A stretch of DNA of 64,000 nt from Minicystis rosea (lineage in GTDB: Bacteria > Myxococcota_A > Polyangia > Polyangiales > Polyangiaceae). The stretch is from the NCBI GenBank assembly GCA_001931535.1, contig CP016211.1, positions 8,975,703 to 9,039,702 of the forward strand, given 5' to 3'. The notes below the pieces were generated by a model. It was not told where the DNA came from. It did no database searches and worked only from the letters and a program-made list of their open reading frames with translations. The translations under genes and the position numbers were made by a program. Positions within the stretch are counted from its first letter, which is position 1. The number at the start of each line of letters is the position of its first letter. Of the stretch, positions 1-9,192 are shown one piece after another.

Positions 1-1626
1 CCAGACGGTGCCGTGATCGGTGTCGTCGTTGAGCGTGTCGCCGCTGACGGGGATCGTACCGTACGTGTGGCGCGCGTCGTCGTTGTACAGCCCGTGGGAG
101 CCGAGCGCCGCGAAGACCGTCGGACGGCCGTTGTCGAGGAACAGCGCGGAATCGCCGTACGTGTACGTCACCCCGCCGGAGTGCTGGCTCAGGTAGACCT
201 GGGACGGCACTCCGTCGACGAAGCGAATGGTCATGTGCTCCCAGTCGCCGACGTGGTTACCGAACGTCGAGTAGCCGCCGATGCAACCGATGTACGGGAC
301 CATGCTCCCGATGCAGACGCGCTTTCCGTTGTTGTACGGATAGAACATCCAATAGATGATGTCGGTCGTGTTGGTCGGCTGCCCGTTCGAGGTGCGATTG
401 ACGATCTCGGCATACGCGGGGACGGTGGCCTGCGAGGGGTTCTGCCCGGTGAGGTACGCCGGATCGGTGCACGAGGGGCAGCCGAGCGCTTGGTTCGTGA
501 CCAAGTAGGTCTGACCGCTGTACGTCTCTTGGTGCGTGTTGGCGAGGGCGAGCTCCACCGAAGAGGGCCAATACGACTCCTCGCTGTGCAGCCAGATCTT
601 GGGCGCGTAGCGGAGGGCGAGCGCGTCGTGGATCTGCCGGTGGACGCCGAAGTGCTGGTTGGTGGCGTAGCCGGCGCAGTCGTATTGCGTGACCGCGGTG
701 CCATCCGTGGTGTAGCCGCCGTACACGTCGAAGCACTTCCCCGTGCCCGCGTTCTGGAGGAGATAGTTCCCGTCCGCCTGCCACAGGGTCTGCCACTTCT
801 GATTCTGGGCACCCGTGCAAGTCGACTGCTGGATGGGCGTGCCGTTGTGGATGTCGGAGCCGGGGACCTCGAGGCACTTGCCGGAGTGCATGACCTTGAT
901 GGAATATCCATTCCCCAGGGGGGCGAAGGCAAACCGCTGGTTCGGCCCGGAGTGGCAAGGCCACTGGATGACGCCGGCGCCGTCGGCGGTGCTCCCTCCG
1001 TTGATGTCGAGGCACTTGCCGCTGTGCTTCGCCAGGATGGGCTCGTAGCCGCCCGGCGCGAAGACCTGGACCTCGGCGAGGCTCAGGTAGTTCTGCCCGG
1101 CGAGCTGCACTTTCACGTAGCGGGCCGTGCGGTTGACGGCGAACGTGAGCTGCGCCGGCGCGGTGCCCGGATACGCGTACGACTGCCAATTGACCCCGTC
1201 GTCGGAGACACGGAGGTAGAAGTTGCTCAGGCGATCGGAGCAGCAGTCCGTGCGGCTCCACAGCACCACGTTGCCGACGGCCTGCGAGCTGCCGAGATCG
1301 ACCTGCCACCACGCTTGAGCATCGTTGTTGGTGTGGGTGACCGAGCCCGCCTGGAAGTTGCCATTGGTGTTGCCGTCCACCGCGAGGGACGCGGCCGCCG
1401 ACGACGCGTTCGATCCCGTGTAGGTGCTCGACTGCGAGGTCGCCTTGCCATAGGCCAGGTTGGTCCCGAGGGCCTGCTGCGCGGCGGCGACGTCCTCGCC
1501 TTCGTCCTCATCCATCGAAGGCTGCGTGCAGCCGGCGGGCGCCATCATGGCCACGAGGGACAGCGCCGCGAGCGAAAGCAGAGAGGAGCGTCGCAGGAGA
1601 GAACGAGACGGGTTCATCGAATTCAT
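1..1626 (-). CDS. Discoidin + ricin-B lectin + VPS62-like lipoprotein (3' end beyond window)
   Basis: The 542 visible residues form a secreted carbohydrate-binding protein; the C-terminus lies beyond base 1. Residues 1-33 are a lipoprotein signal with lipobox APAGC (Cys33). Residues about 53-195 resemble a discoidin/F5-8 type C domain (AVDGNTNG, WWQVDLGSSQAVGNVVLWSR). Residues about 197-330 are a ricin-type beta-trefoil with three Q-x-W/F signatures (NQRFAF, NQKWQT, NQHFGV). From about 335 the sequence matches the VPS62-related family (RYAPKIWLHSEESYWPSSVE, later HVGDWEHMTIRF). The ATG at 1626 is chosen because CGAGGTCG precedes it; a second in-frame ATG at 1617 lacks a ribosome site. The two lectin modules suggest binding to polysaccharide or cell surfaces. 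The role of the VPS62-like part is unknown. Confidence 0.85.
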   Translation of the reverse strand, partial: MNSMNPSRSLLRRSSLLSLAALSLVAMMAPAGCTQPSMDEDEGEDVAAAQQALGTNLAYGKATSQSSTYTGSNASSAAASLAVDGNTNGNFQAGSVTHTNNDAQAWWQVDLGSSQAVGNVVLWSRTDCCSDRLSNFYLRVSDDGVNWQSYAYPGTAPAQLTFAVNRTARYVKVQLAGQNYLSLAEVQVFAPGGYEPILAKHSGKCLDINGGSTADGAGVIQWPCHSGPNQRFAFAPLGNGYSIKVMHSGKCLEVPGSDIHNGTPIQQSTCTGAQNQKWQTLWQADGNYLLQNAGTGKCFDVYGGYTTDGTAVTQYDCAGYATNQHFGVHRQIHDALALRYAPKIWLHSEESYWPSSVELALANTHQETYSGQTYLVTNQALGCPSCTDPAYLTGQNPSQATVPAYAEIVNRTSNGQPTNTTDIIYWMFYPYNNGKRVCIGSMVPYIGCIGGYSTFGNHVGDWEHMTIRFVDGVPSQVYLSQHSGGVTYTYGDSALFLDNGRPTVFAALGSHGLYNDDARHTYGTIPVSGDTLNDDTDHGTVW

Positions 1627-1972
1627 GGGTCGACCTCGAGGGCACGATCGGGAGAGCGGACCGAAGCACGCTGCTCCCGCGCGCAATCTGCACGAGATGA
1701 ACGCGAGATGGACGGCGCGGCCTCATGCCACGACGTGCTCCCACGGACCGCGCCACCCGAGACGCGAAGGCAGCGGTCGGTCGCGCCATTGGCAATGAGA
1801 GTGCCAATGCGAAGAACCCATGTATTTGCGAGGATTGCGGGGCAACGAGAGAAGGCGGAGGCCGAGGGAGGTGTTCGAAAGGTGGCCGGCCGCTGGCCGG
1901 CCACTGGCCGGCGCCGATATGGCCTGAGCAGGGAATGGCGCCCGTCGAAACGAGGGCTCGTTCGCCTCGTCT
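1627..1972. other. Intergenic region with 11-bp tandem repeats
   Basis: About 350 bases lie between the HEAT-repeat gene's stop and the start of the lectin lipoprotein. It should hold the lectin gene's promoter, but no clear -35/-10 pair is visible. The only structure seen is the GGCCGG repeat block at 1883-1915. Confidence 0.4.
1883..1915. repeat. Three tandem 11-bp copies of TGGCCGGCCGC-like unit
   Basis: Three consecutive 11-base units at 1883-1893, 1894-1904 and 1905-1915 begin with TGGCCGGC. Each carries the self-complementary GGCCGGCC or GGCCGGC core, so several hairpins can form. It sits 60 bases downstream of nothing coding and about 260 bases upstream of the lectin gene. Function unknown. 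Confidence 0.7.
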
Positions 1973-3793
1973 TCAGCCCGTCGCGAGCACCTGTTTGGCC
2001 AGCTTGCGGACCTTCTCCGAAGGATCGTTGTCGAGCGCCCATCGGATCGAGGTGTCCACGGAGGCGTCTTCAGCGCGCTTCAGGTTGAGCGCGCTGATGA
2101 TGGCGAGGCGCACGCTCTCCGAGGGATCGTGGCGCAGGAGGCCGTCGATGGCCGCGCGCAGCGGGGCGAGAGGCCGGAAACGCACGGTGTTCACGGCGGC
2201 CGAGCGAACGGCGATCTCACCATCCTTGGTGGCCGCGAGGATGAGCTGATTCACCGCATCTCCCGGGATGAAACGGAGCGCAAAGGTGGCCACGGTGCGC
2301 AGCTCGAGCTCGTCGCTCGTCAGGTAAGGGGTAATCGCGGAGAGCGCGTCCGCGTCGCCGGAGTTGCCCAGCGCCTCCAGATAGACGCGCTTCTCATCTG
2401 GAGACTTGGCCTGCTCGAGACCTTCGATGAGCGTCTCCAAAGCACCTTTGGTGTCGAGGGTGCCGCCGGCGCCCGCGGAACGAATGGAGTTGCCGAGGGC
2501 GAGCGTGGCAGCGCTCTTCACGTCGTTGGCGGGCGAGGTCATCGCGGTGGTGAGGAGCTCCTCGTTCTCGGCCATTTGGTTGTGCGAGAGGCCGAGCGCC
2601 GCCGCCGCGCGCGCCTGCGCCGTGCTGTCGGCGTCGGGGGACGTGAGGATGGATCCGAGCGCGCGTTGCGCCTCCGGCGTGCCCGCGCTGCCGAGCGCGG
2701 TGGAGATGCGCGCCTTGCTCTCCTCGTCGAGGCGGCCATGGAGGATGGTGTCGACGGCGCCCTTCGTCGCCTCGGGCTCGAGACGGAAGAGCGCGCTCAG
2801 CGCCACGGTCGCGTCGTTGCGGGTGGAGACGCTGTCGGAGCGGAGATCGTCGGCGATCTGCACGAAATTGCGCCCGCCGACGAGGCCCTTGGCGGCGCTC
2901 TCCTTGGCGCGCGCAAAGGCCTCTGCCTCACCCACGCTGTCGGGCAGGAGGCTTTGGGGATCGACGGTGGCGACCTTGGACAGGTGATCGATCGCGAGGA
3001 GCTTCGCGGTCGTCTTCCGGGTCGAGAGCACATCCATCGTCCCGGCCTTGATGTGGAGCGACTCGTCCTCGGCGATGGCCCGCGGCCAGCCGCTCGCGTC
3101 GAGCTCGAAGTCGATCGCCGACCGCACCTCGTAGGCGCCCGCGAGCGGCACGAGACCGCGCGCGCCGCGGGCACGCTGATAGGCAATCTTGGATTTGTGG
3201 AGGCTGCCTGTGCGCTTCACGTAGGAAGCCTGGTATTCGCCGGATGCGTCCTCTTCGGTGGTTTGCCAGCTCGCCTGCGGCGCCGGCGGCGCCACCATTT
3301 GGAAGCTCGTCACCAGATCTTTGAGCAGGCCAATCACCTCGGGCGGAGAACCCTTGGGGAACGAGAAAGACCCGATCTCGCCCGTCTCCCGCATGGTGAA
3401 GACGAAGGGCCGTGAGAGCGCAGAAGCGAGGTCGCGCGCGCCGGGAGCGGCAGTGTCGAACTTGGGCTCGCGCAGCTCGGCGCGCACCGTGAAGCCTTCG
3501 GCGTCGCGCTCGACGAGGGTGAGCGCCAAGGTGGTGTGGAGCCCGGCGTCGAGCTTGCGCTCACCGCCGACGGACACGACACGCGCGGCGTCGACGGCAT
3601 AGACGAAGGAATCGCCGACGCGGAAGCGGCGCCCGAAGGCGTCCGTCGCGCTCGTGGTGCGGCTCGCAGCAGCCACGGTGCCAGTCTCTTTGGCGCTCGG
3701 CGCAACCGGCTCCGCGCCCCGATGGGCCCACACGGCGACGGAGGCGGCGATTCCGATCACGGCGAAGGCGGCGATGCTCTTCCTGGCTCTCAT
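1973..3793 (-). CDS. Exported HEAT-repeat protein with a vitellogenin-like N-terminal region
   Basis: A protein of 606 residues. Residues 1-23 are a signal or anchor (RKSIAAFAVIGIAASVAVWA). Residues about 50-270 are beta-rich (DSFVYAVDAARVVSVGG; later SLHKSKIAYQRARG), followed by about 300 residues of alpha-helical repeats of HEAT type, for example EEESKAR-like helices, AAAALGLSHNQ, AATLALGNSIRS and RLAIISALNLKRA. The layout (beta region then helical superhelix) resembles the N-terminal module of large lipid-transfer/vitellogenin proteins; that likeness is by eye only. The ATG at 3793 is preceded by CGAGGAC; a longer frame upstream is an artefact of the repeat at 3819-3869. It lies 156 bases after the crystallin-like gene on the same strand, so both may be expressed together. 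Confidence 0.8.
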   Translation of the reverse strand: MRARKSIAAFAVIGIAASVAVWAHRGAEPVAPSAKETGTVAAASRTTSATDAFGRRFRVGDSFVYAVDAARVVSVGGERKLDAGLHTTLALTLVERDAEGFTVRAELREPKFDTAAPGARDLASALSRPFVFTMRETGEIGSFSFPKGSPPEVIGLLKDLVTSFQMVAPPAPQASWQTTEEDASGEYQASYVKRTGSLHKSKIAYQRARGARGLVPLAGAYEVRSAIDFELDASGWPRAIAEDESLHIKAGTMDVLSTRKTTAKLLAIDHLSKVATVDPQSLLPDSVGEAEAFARAKESAAKGLVGGRNFVQIADDLRSDSVSTRNDATVALSALFRLEPEATKGAVDTILHGRLDEESKARISTALGSAGTPEAQRALGSILTSPDADSTAQARAAAALGLSHNQMAENEELLTTAMTSPANDVKSAATLALGNSIRSAGAGGTLDTKGALETLIEGLEQAKSPDEKRVYLEALGNSGDADALSAITPYLTSDELELRTVATFALRFIPGDAVNQLILAATKDGEIAVRSAAVNTVRFRPLAPLRAAIDGLLRHDPSESVRLAIISALNLKRAEDASVDTSIRWALDNDPSEKVRKLAKQVLATG

Positions 3794-3818
3794 GGCGATG
3801 TCCTCGATGCTGTTCAAG

Positions 3819-3869
3819 GCCGGTTCGTCCGGCCGGGGTTTGGGCCGCTGCCGGCCCCATCGTGATCCG
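3819..3869. repeat. REP-like dispersed element, copy A
   Basis: About 51 bases with a GGGCCG/CGGCCC hairpin followed by CCATCGTGATCCG. Nearly the same sequence recurs at 36401-36453. It lies 26 bases upstream of the HEAT-repeat gene's start. Confidence 0.7.
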
Positions 3870-3949
3870 GTGAAGGTGATGCGGGCGCGGGCCCGCGGAG
3901 ACACGGATCGCTGTTGCAGACTCCGTGCCTCCGCGGGGCGCCGTCGTGG

Positions 3950-6634
3950 TCAGTTGTCGAAGTAGATCCGGATCGACGAGGCCTGGTTGTCGAACCCGCC
4001 CATGCCATTGACCGTGCTGGTCCCACCGGCGGTGGAGAACGACGACGAGAACGTGGGCCCCTTGCAGTTGATGTCCTGATAGAGCACCACGCCGTAGCTG
4101 CCCGACGCGCTGTACGCGTTGGAGGTCGACTGGAGGGAGCTCGCGACGTCGTTGAAGCCGAAGTCCGTGAGGTTCATGCACTTCCCGCTGGGGATGTGCT
4201 GGTAAGGGAAGCTGAGCGCGGGCCCACCGAGGGTGCCGTTGGGGTACACCGAGACGAGGTTACCGACCCAGCTGTAGTTCGTGCACGACTCCGGGCCGAC
4301 CACGACGCCGTCGGAGGGCTTGATGCAGAGCCGCAGATATTTGCCCTGCTCCATGGGAGCGACGTTGTGCTCCTTGGTGGTGCTGTAGCCCTGGACGACG
4401 TGGTGGTTCGCGCCGTTGATGTCGTCGGCGGCCTCCCACTGATACGTCGAGCCCGCCTCGGAGGAGCCCGTGCTGCTCGCGAACTGATAGCGCGGGAGCG
4501 CGCGGGGACCGCCCCAGGCGACGTTGGGGTTCAGCGCGTCGACCTTGCGATAGACGACCTTGAACGAGGTCGCTTCGTCGTTCCACGACGAGCCCACGTA
4601 CGAGGACGAGTTGGTGCCGCCCGAGGTGCTGAACGTCGAGGTCAACGTCCCGCCGGAGCAACCGCCGTCCTTGTAGAAGGTGACTCCATAGGTCCCGCCA
4701 TCGGGGTTGGAGAAGCCCGTGTAGCCGACCGTGTACGAGCTCATGTCATCCTGCATCCCGTACGCCGAGAGGCTGATGCACGAACCGCTCGTCCACCGCT
4801 CGTAGGGGAAGTGCAGGGCCGAGCCGCCATAGTTCGAGTTCTTGTAGACCGAGAGGAGCTTGCCCACGCGGAGGAAATCCGTGCAGACCTCGCCGCCGGT
4901 GACGAAGCCGTTGGACGGGATCACGCAGACGCGGAGGAACTTGTCCTGATCCGAAGTGGTGAGCGCGTATTGGCTGGTGGTGCCGTAGGACTGAATGGTA
5001 GTGGCGTTGGTGCCGGCGGGATCGTCGGCGCGCTGCCATTGGAACTTGGAGCCCGACTCGGCGACACCGGAGGTGTCCGCGAAGGTGTACGTGGGCTTGG
5101 CGTACGGGCCGGTCCAGGAGATGTCGAGATCTTCGGCCGTGACGACCTCGTTGTAGAAGACGCGGAAGGAGGTGATGTTGTCGTTCCAGGAGCTGCCATA
5201 AGTGTCGCTGACGCTGTTCACCGTGAGCGTGGTGCCGCTGGCGTCGGTGTCGTGGGCGGTGATCGTCGAGCCGGAGCAGCCTCCATCCTTGTAGAAGACG
5301 AGCGTCGAGGCGCCGGGCTTGATGGAGGGGCGCCGCCACACGAAGCTCGTCAGCTTGTCGTTGAAAGAGACGTCGGAGAGGCTGAAGCACTCGCCCGAAT
5401 CCGCCTTTTCGTAGGCGAAATACTTGGTCGTGCCGCTCAGGTTCGCGTCCTGGTAGACGGTGAGCAGCGACCCGACGGAGACCCACGAGGAGCAGGCCTC
5501 GGCACCGTAATCGCTGTGCGAGTGGGGGACGACGCAGAACCGAAGATAACGTGATTGATCCGAGGTCGTCAGCGAATACGTCTTGCTGGTGCTGATGTTG
5601 TCCTGGAGGCCGGCGCCCGAGGAGCTCAGGGCGCGCTGGATCTTGAACGTGCTCGTCCCCTCGGCGGCGCCGCTGCCGTTGTACTGGTACGATCCGGTGA
5701 CCGTGCCGCCCGAGATGCTCAGTTGGACGTCGGTCGCCGTGGGCTTCACGTCGGAGAAGACACCGTAGGTCCAGTTGAAGCCGTCCCAATCGAAGAGGGT
5801 GTAATCGTACTCCACCGAGAACGGGCCCCAGCCGGCGCTGGCGTAGAGCGCGAAGGAGCCGCTCAGGGTCTCGATGGTGAGCGTCCCGCTCGTGCCATAT
5901 TGCATCTGGCGGAGAGCGTTGGTGTAGCTGAGCGTGTTGGTGATGGGCAGGCCGACGTTGAGCAGCGTGAGCGAGCCCTTGATGCCCGCGCTCACGACGC
6001 TCGTGCCAATCCCGATCTGCGCGGAGGCGCTGACGTCGAAGTTGGGGGTGACCGTGAAGGAGAGATCGCTGTACGAGCCCGCCGTGTACGTGCCCGAGCC
6101 GGAGAAGGAGAGCTGGGGGCACGCCGCCGCCGAGACGGACATGTAGATGGGGATGGGGCCGACCATGATGGTGGCCTCGCCGACGTCGAGGTCGGTGGTG
6201 CTGACGCACACGGCGCCCGTGAGCGAAGCGTTGGCGTTGGTGATCGCGAGCGGCACGTCGACCACGGTGGCGCCGAAGGCCGTTTGGGTGACGCCGGCCG
6301 TGATCGCGGAAGAGGCGTTGTTCTTCGCCCAGACGCTGAAGCCCACGAGGTCGATGGTCTCGCCGAACAGCTCGATGGAGGCCGTGGCCCCGACGGACTC
6401 TTTGAGGACGTTGCCCGTCGTCGCAGATATCGAGTCGGTAGCGTCGAAGCCGGCGCCGAAGGAGCCGTATTTGGTGCTCTCGCGGACCCACTCGCTGAGC
6501 GATCCGATGTCGACGGTGCTCGAGGTGGCGCCGGTTGGGATGGTGGCGGTCGTGCCCGCAAGCGCCTGACCCGAGGCTGCGAAGAAGGCCGCGAGGACGA
6601 TGGGGGAGGAGAGGATGGTTTTGGAGAGTCGCAT
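3950..6634 (-). CDS. Secreted protein with three beta/gamma-crystallin modules alternating with Ig-like repeats
   Basis: A protein of 894 residues. A signal peptide ends near ASGQALAG (about residue 27). Residues 30-290 form a beta-rich region I do not recognise. Then three Ig-like repeats (about 296-388, 500-590, 705-790; shared signature SDQ.KFLRVCV.P) alternate with three modules (about 390-495, 593-696, 793-894). Each module has two Greek-key-like halves: VY(Q/K/P)...G...F.Y(E/Q)...C.(S/N)L and V.(F/L)Y(K/Q)D..C.G. Calcium-site motifs of the crystallin form (N/D)(N/D)xx(S/T)S occur as NDKLTS, NDNITS, NDEATS, NDVASS and DNQASS; a sixth, QDDMSS, is degenerate. The family includes Myxococcus spore-coat Protein S. 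The ATG at 6634 follows AGGGGAGTCGTC. The likely role is a calcium-stabilised extracellular or coat protein; this is inference. Confidence 0.85.
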   Translation of the reverse strand: MRLSKTILSSPIVLAAFFAASGQALAGTTATIPTGATSSTVDIGSLSEWVRESTKYGSFGAGFDATDSISATTGNVLKESVGATASIELFGETIDLVGFSVWAKNNASSAITAGVTQTAFGATVVDVPLAITNANASLTGAVCVSTTDLDVGEATIMVGPIPIYMSVSAAACPQLSFSGSGTYTAGSYSDLSFTVTPNFDVSASAQIGIGTSVVSAGIKGSLTLLNVGLPITNTLSYTNALRQMQYGTSGTLTIETLSGSFALYASAGWGPFSVEYDYTLFDWDGFNWTYGVFSDVKPTATDVQLSISGGTVTGSYQYNGSGAAEGTSTFKIQRALSSSGAGLQDNISTSKTYSLTTSDQSRYLRFCVVPHSHSDYGAEACSSWVSVGSLLTVYQDANLSGTTKYFAYEKADSGECFSLSDVSFNDKLTSFVWRRPSIKPGASTLVFYKDGGCSGSTITAHDTDASGTTLTVNSVSDTYGSSWNDNITSFRVFYNEVVTAEDLDISWTGPYAKPTYTFADTSGVAESGSKFQWQRADDPAGTNATTIQSYGTTSQYALTTSDQDKFLRVCVIPSNGFVTGGEVCTDFLRVGKLLSVYKNSNYGGSALHFPYERWTSGSCISLSAYGMQDDMSSYTVGYTGFSNPDGGTYGVTFYKDGGCSGGTLTSTFSTSGGTNSSSYVGSSWNDEATSFKVVYRKVDALNPNVAWGGPRALPRYQFASSTGSSEAGSTYQWEAADDINGANHHVVQGYSTTKEHNVAPMEQGKYLRLCIKPSDGVVVGPESCTNYSWVGNLVSVYPNGTLGGPALSFPYQHIPSGKCMNLTDFGFNDVASSLQSTSNAYSASGSYGVVLYQDINCKGPTFSSSFSTAGGTSTVNGMGGFDNQASSIRIYFDN

Positions 6635-6877
6635 GACGACTCCCCTGTTCAAGTCGCGCGCCAACCCTGGAGAGGCGCCATCGAAGCGGCAAACGCCGAT
6701 GGATCAGCGGATCTCGGGCCCGATGAGGGAAGCTCGATGGAGGCCACAACCTCCATCCCTGATGGCCCGCGCCTCCGCTGCGTTCCGTGGGCTGGAATCG
6801 ATCGCGTGAGGCCGGAAAGATCTCGTATTGCTGAGAGCCTATGTCGAGAGCGGCATCTCGTCGAGGCGGGGTGAGCT

Positions 6878-9073
6878 CTAAGCCTTCTTTTTCGCGACCG
6901 AGACCTGCGTGTCGTTGGCATTCGCCTCGCCGGCCCGCACCGCCGCTGCGGCCTCGCGCGCGCGGCCGGGGACTAGGTTCTGCAGCGTCCAAGCATGCAT
7001 GAAGGCGCGCTCCTCGGCGGATTCGAGGGTGTCGCGGAGGCGCGAGATCACGAGTGTGGGGGCCACGATGGCGGCAAGACTGGCGAGCACCAGATACACT
7101 TGGGTGCGCACCGGCGGGAGGCCGGTCATGCGAGGGAGGATGATCATGCGATCTCCCTCGAAGAGATAGGCACGCGGGAGAACGCCGGCCTCTTGCAAGA
7201 CGAAAGGCACCATCACCGCGAGGACGCCGAGGACCAAGGCCGCGGGTTGATACTTCTTCTCGCCATAAAGCATGAAGCCCACGGTGTGCACGGCCGCGAG
7301 GCCTGGGACGACGACGGCCCAGCCGAGGAGGGTGCACGTGCTGGCGATGGCGAGCGTGCCCAGACAATACACGATGAAGCGAATGGGACCGCCGATGCGA
7401 CGGGTGGCCGCGAGCCACGAGAGGAGCGCGGCGAGGATGACGCAGCCGCCGGTGATGCCGGCGGAGATCGGATCGCGCACGCCCAACGAAAGCACGATGG
7501 GGGCGAAGCACATCCACACGAGGTAGGAGACGAAGGAGCCGCGGCGGGCCTCGCGATCGGTGGCGCGGCGGGATCGATCGAACGCGTTGCGCGCTTCGCC
7601 GCTCATCTCCGAGGGCGTGTCGAGCATCAACCGGGTGAGGGTCTCCATGGCGCCGGCGTGGCTGGGATCGAGCGCCAAGGCGGCGCCGACCTCGCGGATG
7701 GCGAGCTCGCGCATCTCGGGCATCTTGGCGGCGAGCTGCACGGCTTCGCGGGCGGTGGCGGCGTGGGCGGCGGCGAGCTCCTCGCGTTGCTTGAGATCGC
7801 GGTGGCCTTCGAGGAAGCGCTCGATGGCGTCGTGCAGCTCGCGCGCGCTCCCGTAGCGATCGCGGGCCTCGAGCGCGGTGGCCTTGATGCAAATGGCCAC
7901 GATTTCAGGGGGAATGCCGCGGGCGAAGGCGCGCTCGGAGATGCGCGGATCGCGCTTGCCCAAGGTGGAGTTGTAGATGGTGTCGAGGCCTTTGCGCTCG
8001 TGGAGAGGCTCGAGCGTGAGCATCTCGAAGAGGATGACGCCGAGCGCGTAGACGTCGGTGCGAGCGTCGAGCTGATCGATCTCGCCGCGGAGCTGCTCGG
8101 GCGACATGTAGCCCGGCGTGCCCATGATCTCGCCGATCTGCGTCTCCGTCTGCTGACCGGTGGGGACGATGCGTTTGTCGGGATCTTCGCCGGAGGTGAG
8201 CTTGGCGAGGCCCCAGTCGAGGAGATACACCTCGCCGAAATCACCGAGCATGATGTTGCCGGGCTTGAGATCGCGATGAAGCACGCCGCGCGTGTTGGCG
8301 AAGGCGACGGCGAGGCAGACGCTGCTGAAGGCCGTGAGCAGGCGGCGGCGCGTGTAGACGGCGGCGGCGGATTGATTGCCCTTCTGGAGCGCATCCATGA
8401 TGGCGGCGAGCGTCTCGCCGTGGAGGCGCTTCATGGTGAAGAAGGGCGTGCCGTCGGGCCGCATGCCGAGGTCGTAGATGGGCACGATCGCGGGGTGCTC
8501 GAGCTGCCCTTGGACGCGCGCCTCGCGCTCGAAGCGCATGCGCGCGTCGGGCTTCTGCAGGGCATCCTTGCGCAGGAGCTTCATCGCGACCTCGCGGCCG
8601 ATGCGCCCATCCTTGCAGTGCGCGACGAGGCCCATGCCGCCTTCACCGAGCATGCCGAGCGGGACGTAGCGCGCGCCGAAGCCCTGATCTTCGAGCGGCG
8701 AGAGGACCACGCTGACGGTCGAGCTCAACGACGGACGCGGCGGTGGGATGACGCGCGGAGGCTCGGGAGGAACGCTGGGCTCGCGCACCGTCGCGTCGCT
8801 CACGGGAGGAGGAGGCGCCGATGCGGGCACGGCGCGGCCCGCGGCGCGTGGTGGGGGCATGGGCACCGGCGTTTCGCGCATGATCGCGTCGACGCGCGGA
8901 GGGACGGCGTGCGCTTTGGGCGCGCTCGAGCGAACCTTGTCGACGAGCTTGCCGGAGAACACCTCCGTCTCGACGGCGGAGGAGTCCTCGTCGTCGATGA
9001 TCGCAGCGATGGGACGATCGACGCGGGTCTCTTCGTCGTCGTGCGCCCTTTGATCATCCGTACGGCTCGGCAT
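6878..9073 (-). CDS. Membrane Ser/Thr protein kinase
   Basis: A protein of 731 residues. Residues 1-130 are a disordered Pro-rich lead. The kinase domain spans about 134-430, with glycine loop GEGGMG (143-148), VAMK lysine K165, catalytic loop HRDLKPGN (266-273) and metal motif DWG (286-288) in place of DFG. The activation segment ends with GYMSPEQ. From about 500 there are six or so hydrophobic segments (for example YLVWMCFAPIVLSLGV, AVMVPFVLQEAGV), so the C-terminus is an integral membrane domain rather than the usual single helix. The tail is AKKKA. The start at 9073 has only a weak ribosome site, and no later Met fits the lead better. It is divergent from the Uma2 gene. The substrate is unknown. 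DWG is a recurrent variant in bacterial kinases and the key Asp is kept, so activity is plausible. Confidence 0.9.
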   Translation of the reverse strand: MPSRTDDQRAHDDEETRVDRPIAAIIDDEDSSAVETEVFSGKLVDKVRSSAPKAHAVPPRVDAIMRETPVPMPPPRAAGRAVPASAPPPPVSDATVREPSVPPEPPRVIPPPRPSLSSTVSVVLSPLEDQGFGARYVPLGMLGEGGMGLVAHCKDGRIGREVAMKLLRKDALQKPDARMRFEREARVQGQLEHPAIVPIYDLGMRPDGTPFFTMKRLHGETLAAIMDALQKGNQSAAAVYTRRRLLTAFSSVCLAVAFANTRGVLHRDLKPGNIMLGDFGEVYLLDWGLAKLTSGEDPDKRIVPTGQQTETQIGEIMGTPGYMSPEQLRGEIDQLDARTDVYALGVILFEMLTLEPLHERKGLDTIYNSTLGKRDPRISERAFARGIPPEIVAICIKATALEARDRYGSARELHDAIERFLEGHRDLKQREELAAAHAATAREAVQLAAKMPEMRELAIREVGAALALDPSHAGAMETLTRLMLDTPSEMSGEARNAFDRSRRATDREARRGSFVSYLVWMCFAPIVLSLGVRDPISAGITGGCVILAALLSWLAATRRIGGPIRFIVYCLGTLAIASTCTLLGWAVVVPGLAAVHTVGFMLYGEKKYQPAALVLGVLAVMVPFVLQEAGVLPRAYLFEGDRMIILPRMTGLPPVRTQVYLVLASLAAIVAPTLVISRLRDTLESAEERAFMHAWTLQNLVPGRAREAAAAVRAGEANANDTQVSVAKKKA

Positions 9074-9192
9074 GATGGCTAGGGTACCGTGCGGCCGGGC
9101 GGCTTCTAGAGGCTTCGCGCGGCGCCGCGGAGCGCGAGGGATCGAGCGCCGAGCGTGGGCAAGCGTGTGCCATACTTGCGGCGGAGAGGATC
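9074..9192. promoter_or_regulatory. Divergent promoter region, kinase / Uma2
   Basis: A 119-base spacer between divergent starts. On the plus strand CATACT (about 9171) is a weak -10 candidate before GGAGAGGATC and the Uma2 ATG. No clear operator is seen. Confidence 0.3.

Noticed and set aside
13..2088. 691-codon plus-strand frame opposite the lectin gene
   Set aside because: It is Arg/Val/Gly-rich with no domain; the minus strand carries clear discoidin, ricin and VPS62 motifs and a lipobox.
3914..6874. Long plus-strand frames (546 and 439 codons) opposite the crystallin-like gene
   Set aside because: They are shadows of the high-GC minus-strand gene, which has signal peptide, ribosome site and repeats.
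4746..7892. 1048-codon minus frame crossing two genes
   Set aside because: It is out of frame with both the kinase and the crystallin-like protein and is Arg-rich.
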